Source: CAWBQO01 sp963790965 (GTDB lineage Bacteria; Bacteroidota; Rhodothermia; Rhodothermales; DASSAV01). Taken from it: a stretch of 64,000 nucleotides of DNA. The position numbers were made by a program, and so were the translations under genes. The stretch lies in assembly GCA_963790965.1 (NCBI GenBank), contig CAWBQO010000001.1, positions 496,001-560,000 on the forward strand, read 5' to 3'. The notes under the pieces were generated by a model that worked only from the letters and a program-made list of their open reading frames with translations, ran no database searches and was not told the origin of the DNA. Of this stretch, positions 63,927 through 64,000 are shown piece by piece (within the stretch, counting starts at the first letter, position 1; every line of letters begins with the position of its first letter).

Positions 63927-64000
63927 CGCGGCTTTGTCGAGATTGCATCCGCATTCCTCACTTCGCTCACAAAGGCTGAATGAGCAAGGTTCCTAAGCAA

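Overview
The window is high-GC DNA from a Bacteroidota-type bacterium. The most likely home is the Rhodothermota/Rhodothermales side of the group. The evidence is: SusC/SusD transport genes; many secreted proteins with a C-terminal type IX secretion (T9SS) type A sorting domain (an NYPNPF-type motif followed by a GLYFYRLE-type end); a PorV/PorQ-family outer-membrane protein; an ECF sigma/FecR pair; and high GC throughout. No rRNA, tRNA, CRISPR array or phage genes were seen. The assignment is an inference from gene content, not a taxonomic match.

Nearly everything is plant cell-wall polysaccharide degradation, mostly pectin. (1) 1-4606, plus strand: the end of a secreted glycan-active protein, a GH43 and a GH2 enzyme, closed by an intrinsic terminator; these fit removal of pectin side chains. 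(2) 4689-14172: a small unknown protein, the tail of a decayed histidine kinase, an orphan outer-membrane protein, a very large multi-PAS hybrid histidine kinase, and a 1.75-kb gene-free stretch of intergenic repeats. (3) 14173-28241: a sulfatase, a GH74 xyloglucanase and, on the minus strand, a regulated SUS operon (FecR, SusC with STN domain, SusD, glycan-binding lipoprotein, secreted lectin-like protein), with the ECF sigma gene divergent from it. A xyloglucan-like substrate is plausible. (4) 28467-31832: an outer-membrane barrel protein and a lipoprotein that is only a TonB plug domain. (5) 31988-39578: a minus-strand esterase / GH43 / pectin methylesterase / rhamnogalacturonan acetylesterase operon, divergent from a GH28 polygalacturonase and a GH35-like enzyme. 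(6) 39770-54604: a long plus-strand unit with a TonB-dependent receptor but no SusD, a T9SS-tailed protein, a PorV-like and a FadL-like protein, two repeat-module T9SS proteins and a PL9 pectate lyase. (7) 54702-63926: uronate isomerase uxaC, PL1 lyase, GH105, a 992-residue multidomain pectin methylesterase and a DUF4861 protein.

Together the genes describe a nearly complete pectin route. CE8 and CE12 esterases de-esterify; PL1, PL9 and GH28 cut the backbone; GH43, GH2 and GH35 trim side chains; TonB receptors import oligomers; GH105 cleaves unsaturated ends in the periplasm; and UxaC starts cytoplasmic uronate catabolism.

The most notable non-coding discovery is a family of three 170-bp elements with terminal inverted repeats and 4-bp target duplications (6894-7063, 15772-15941, 59517-59686). 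They look like non-autonomous transposable elements. Two of them end exactly 21 bp before the start codon of a polysaccharide-degradation gene. Also notable are the SusD-less TonB receptor/PorV operon, the free-standing plug lipoprotein, and a short motif shared upstream of several pectin genes.
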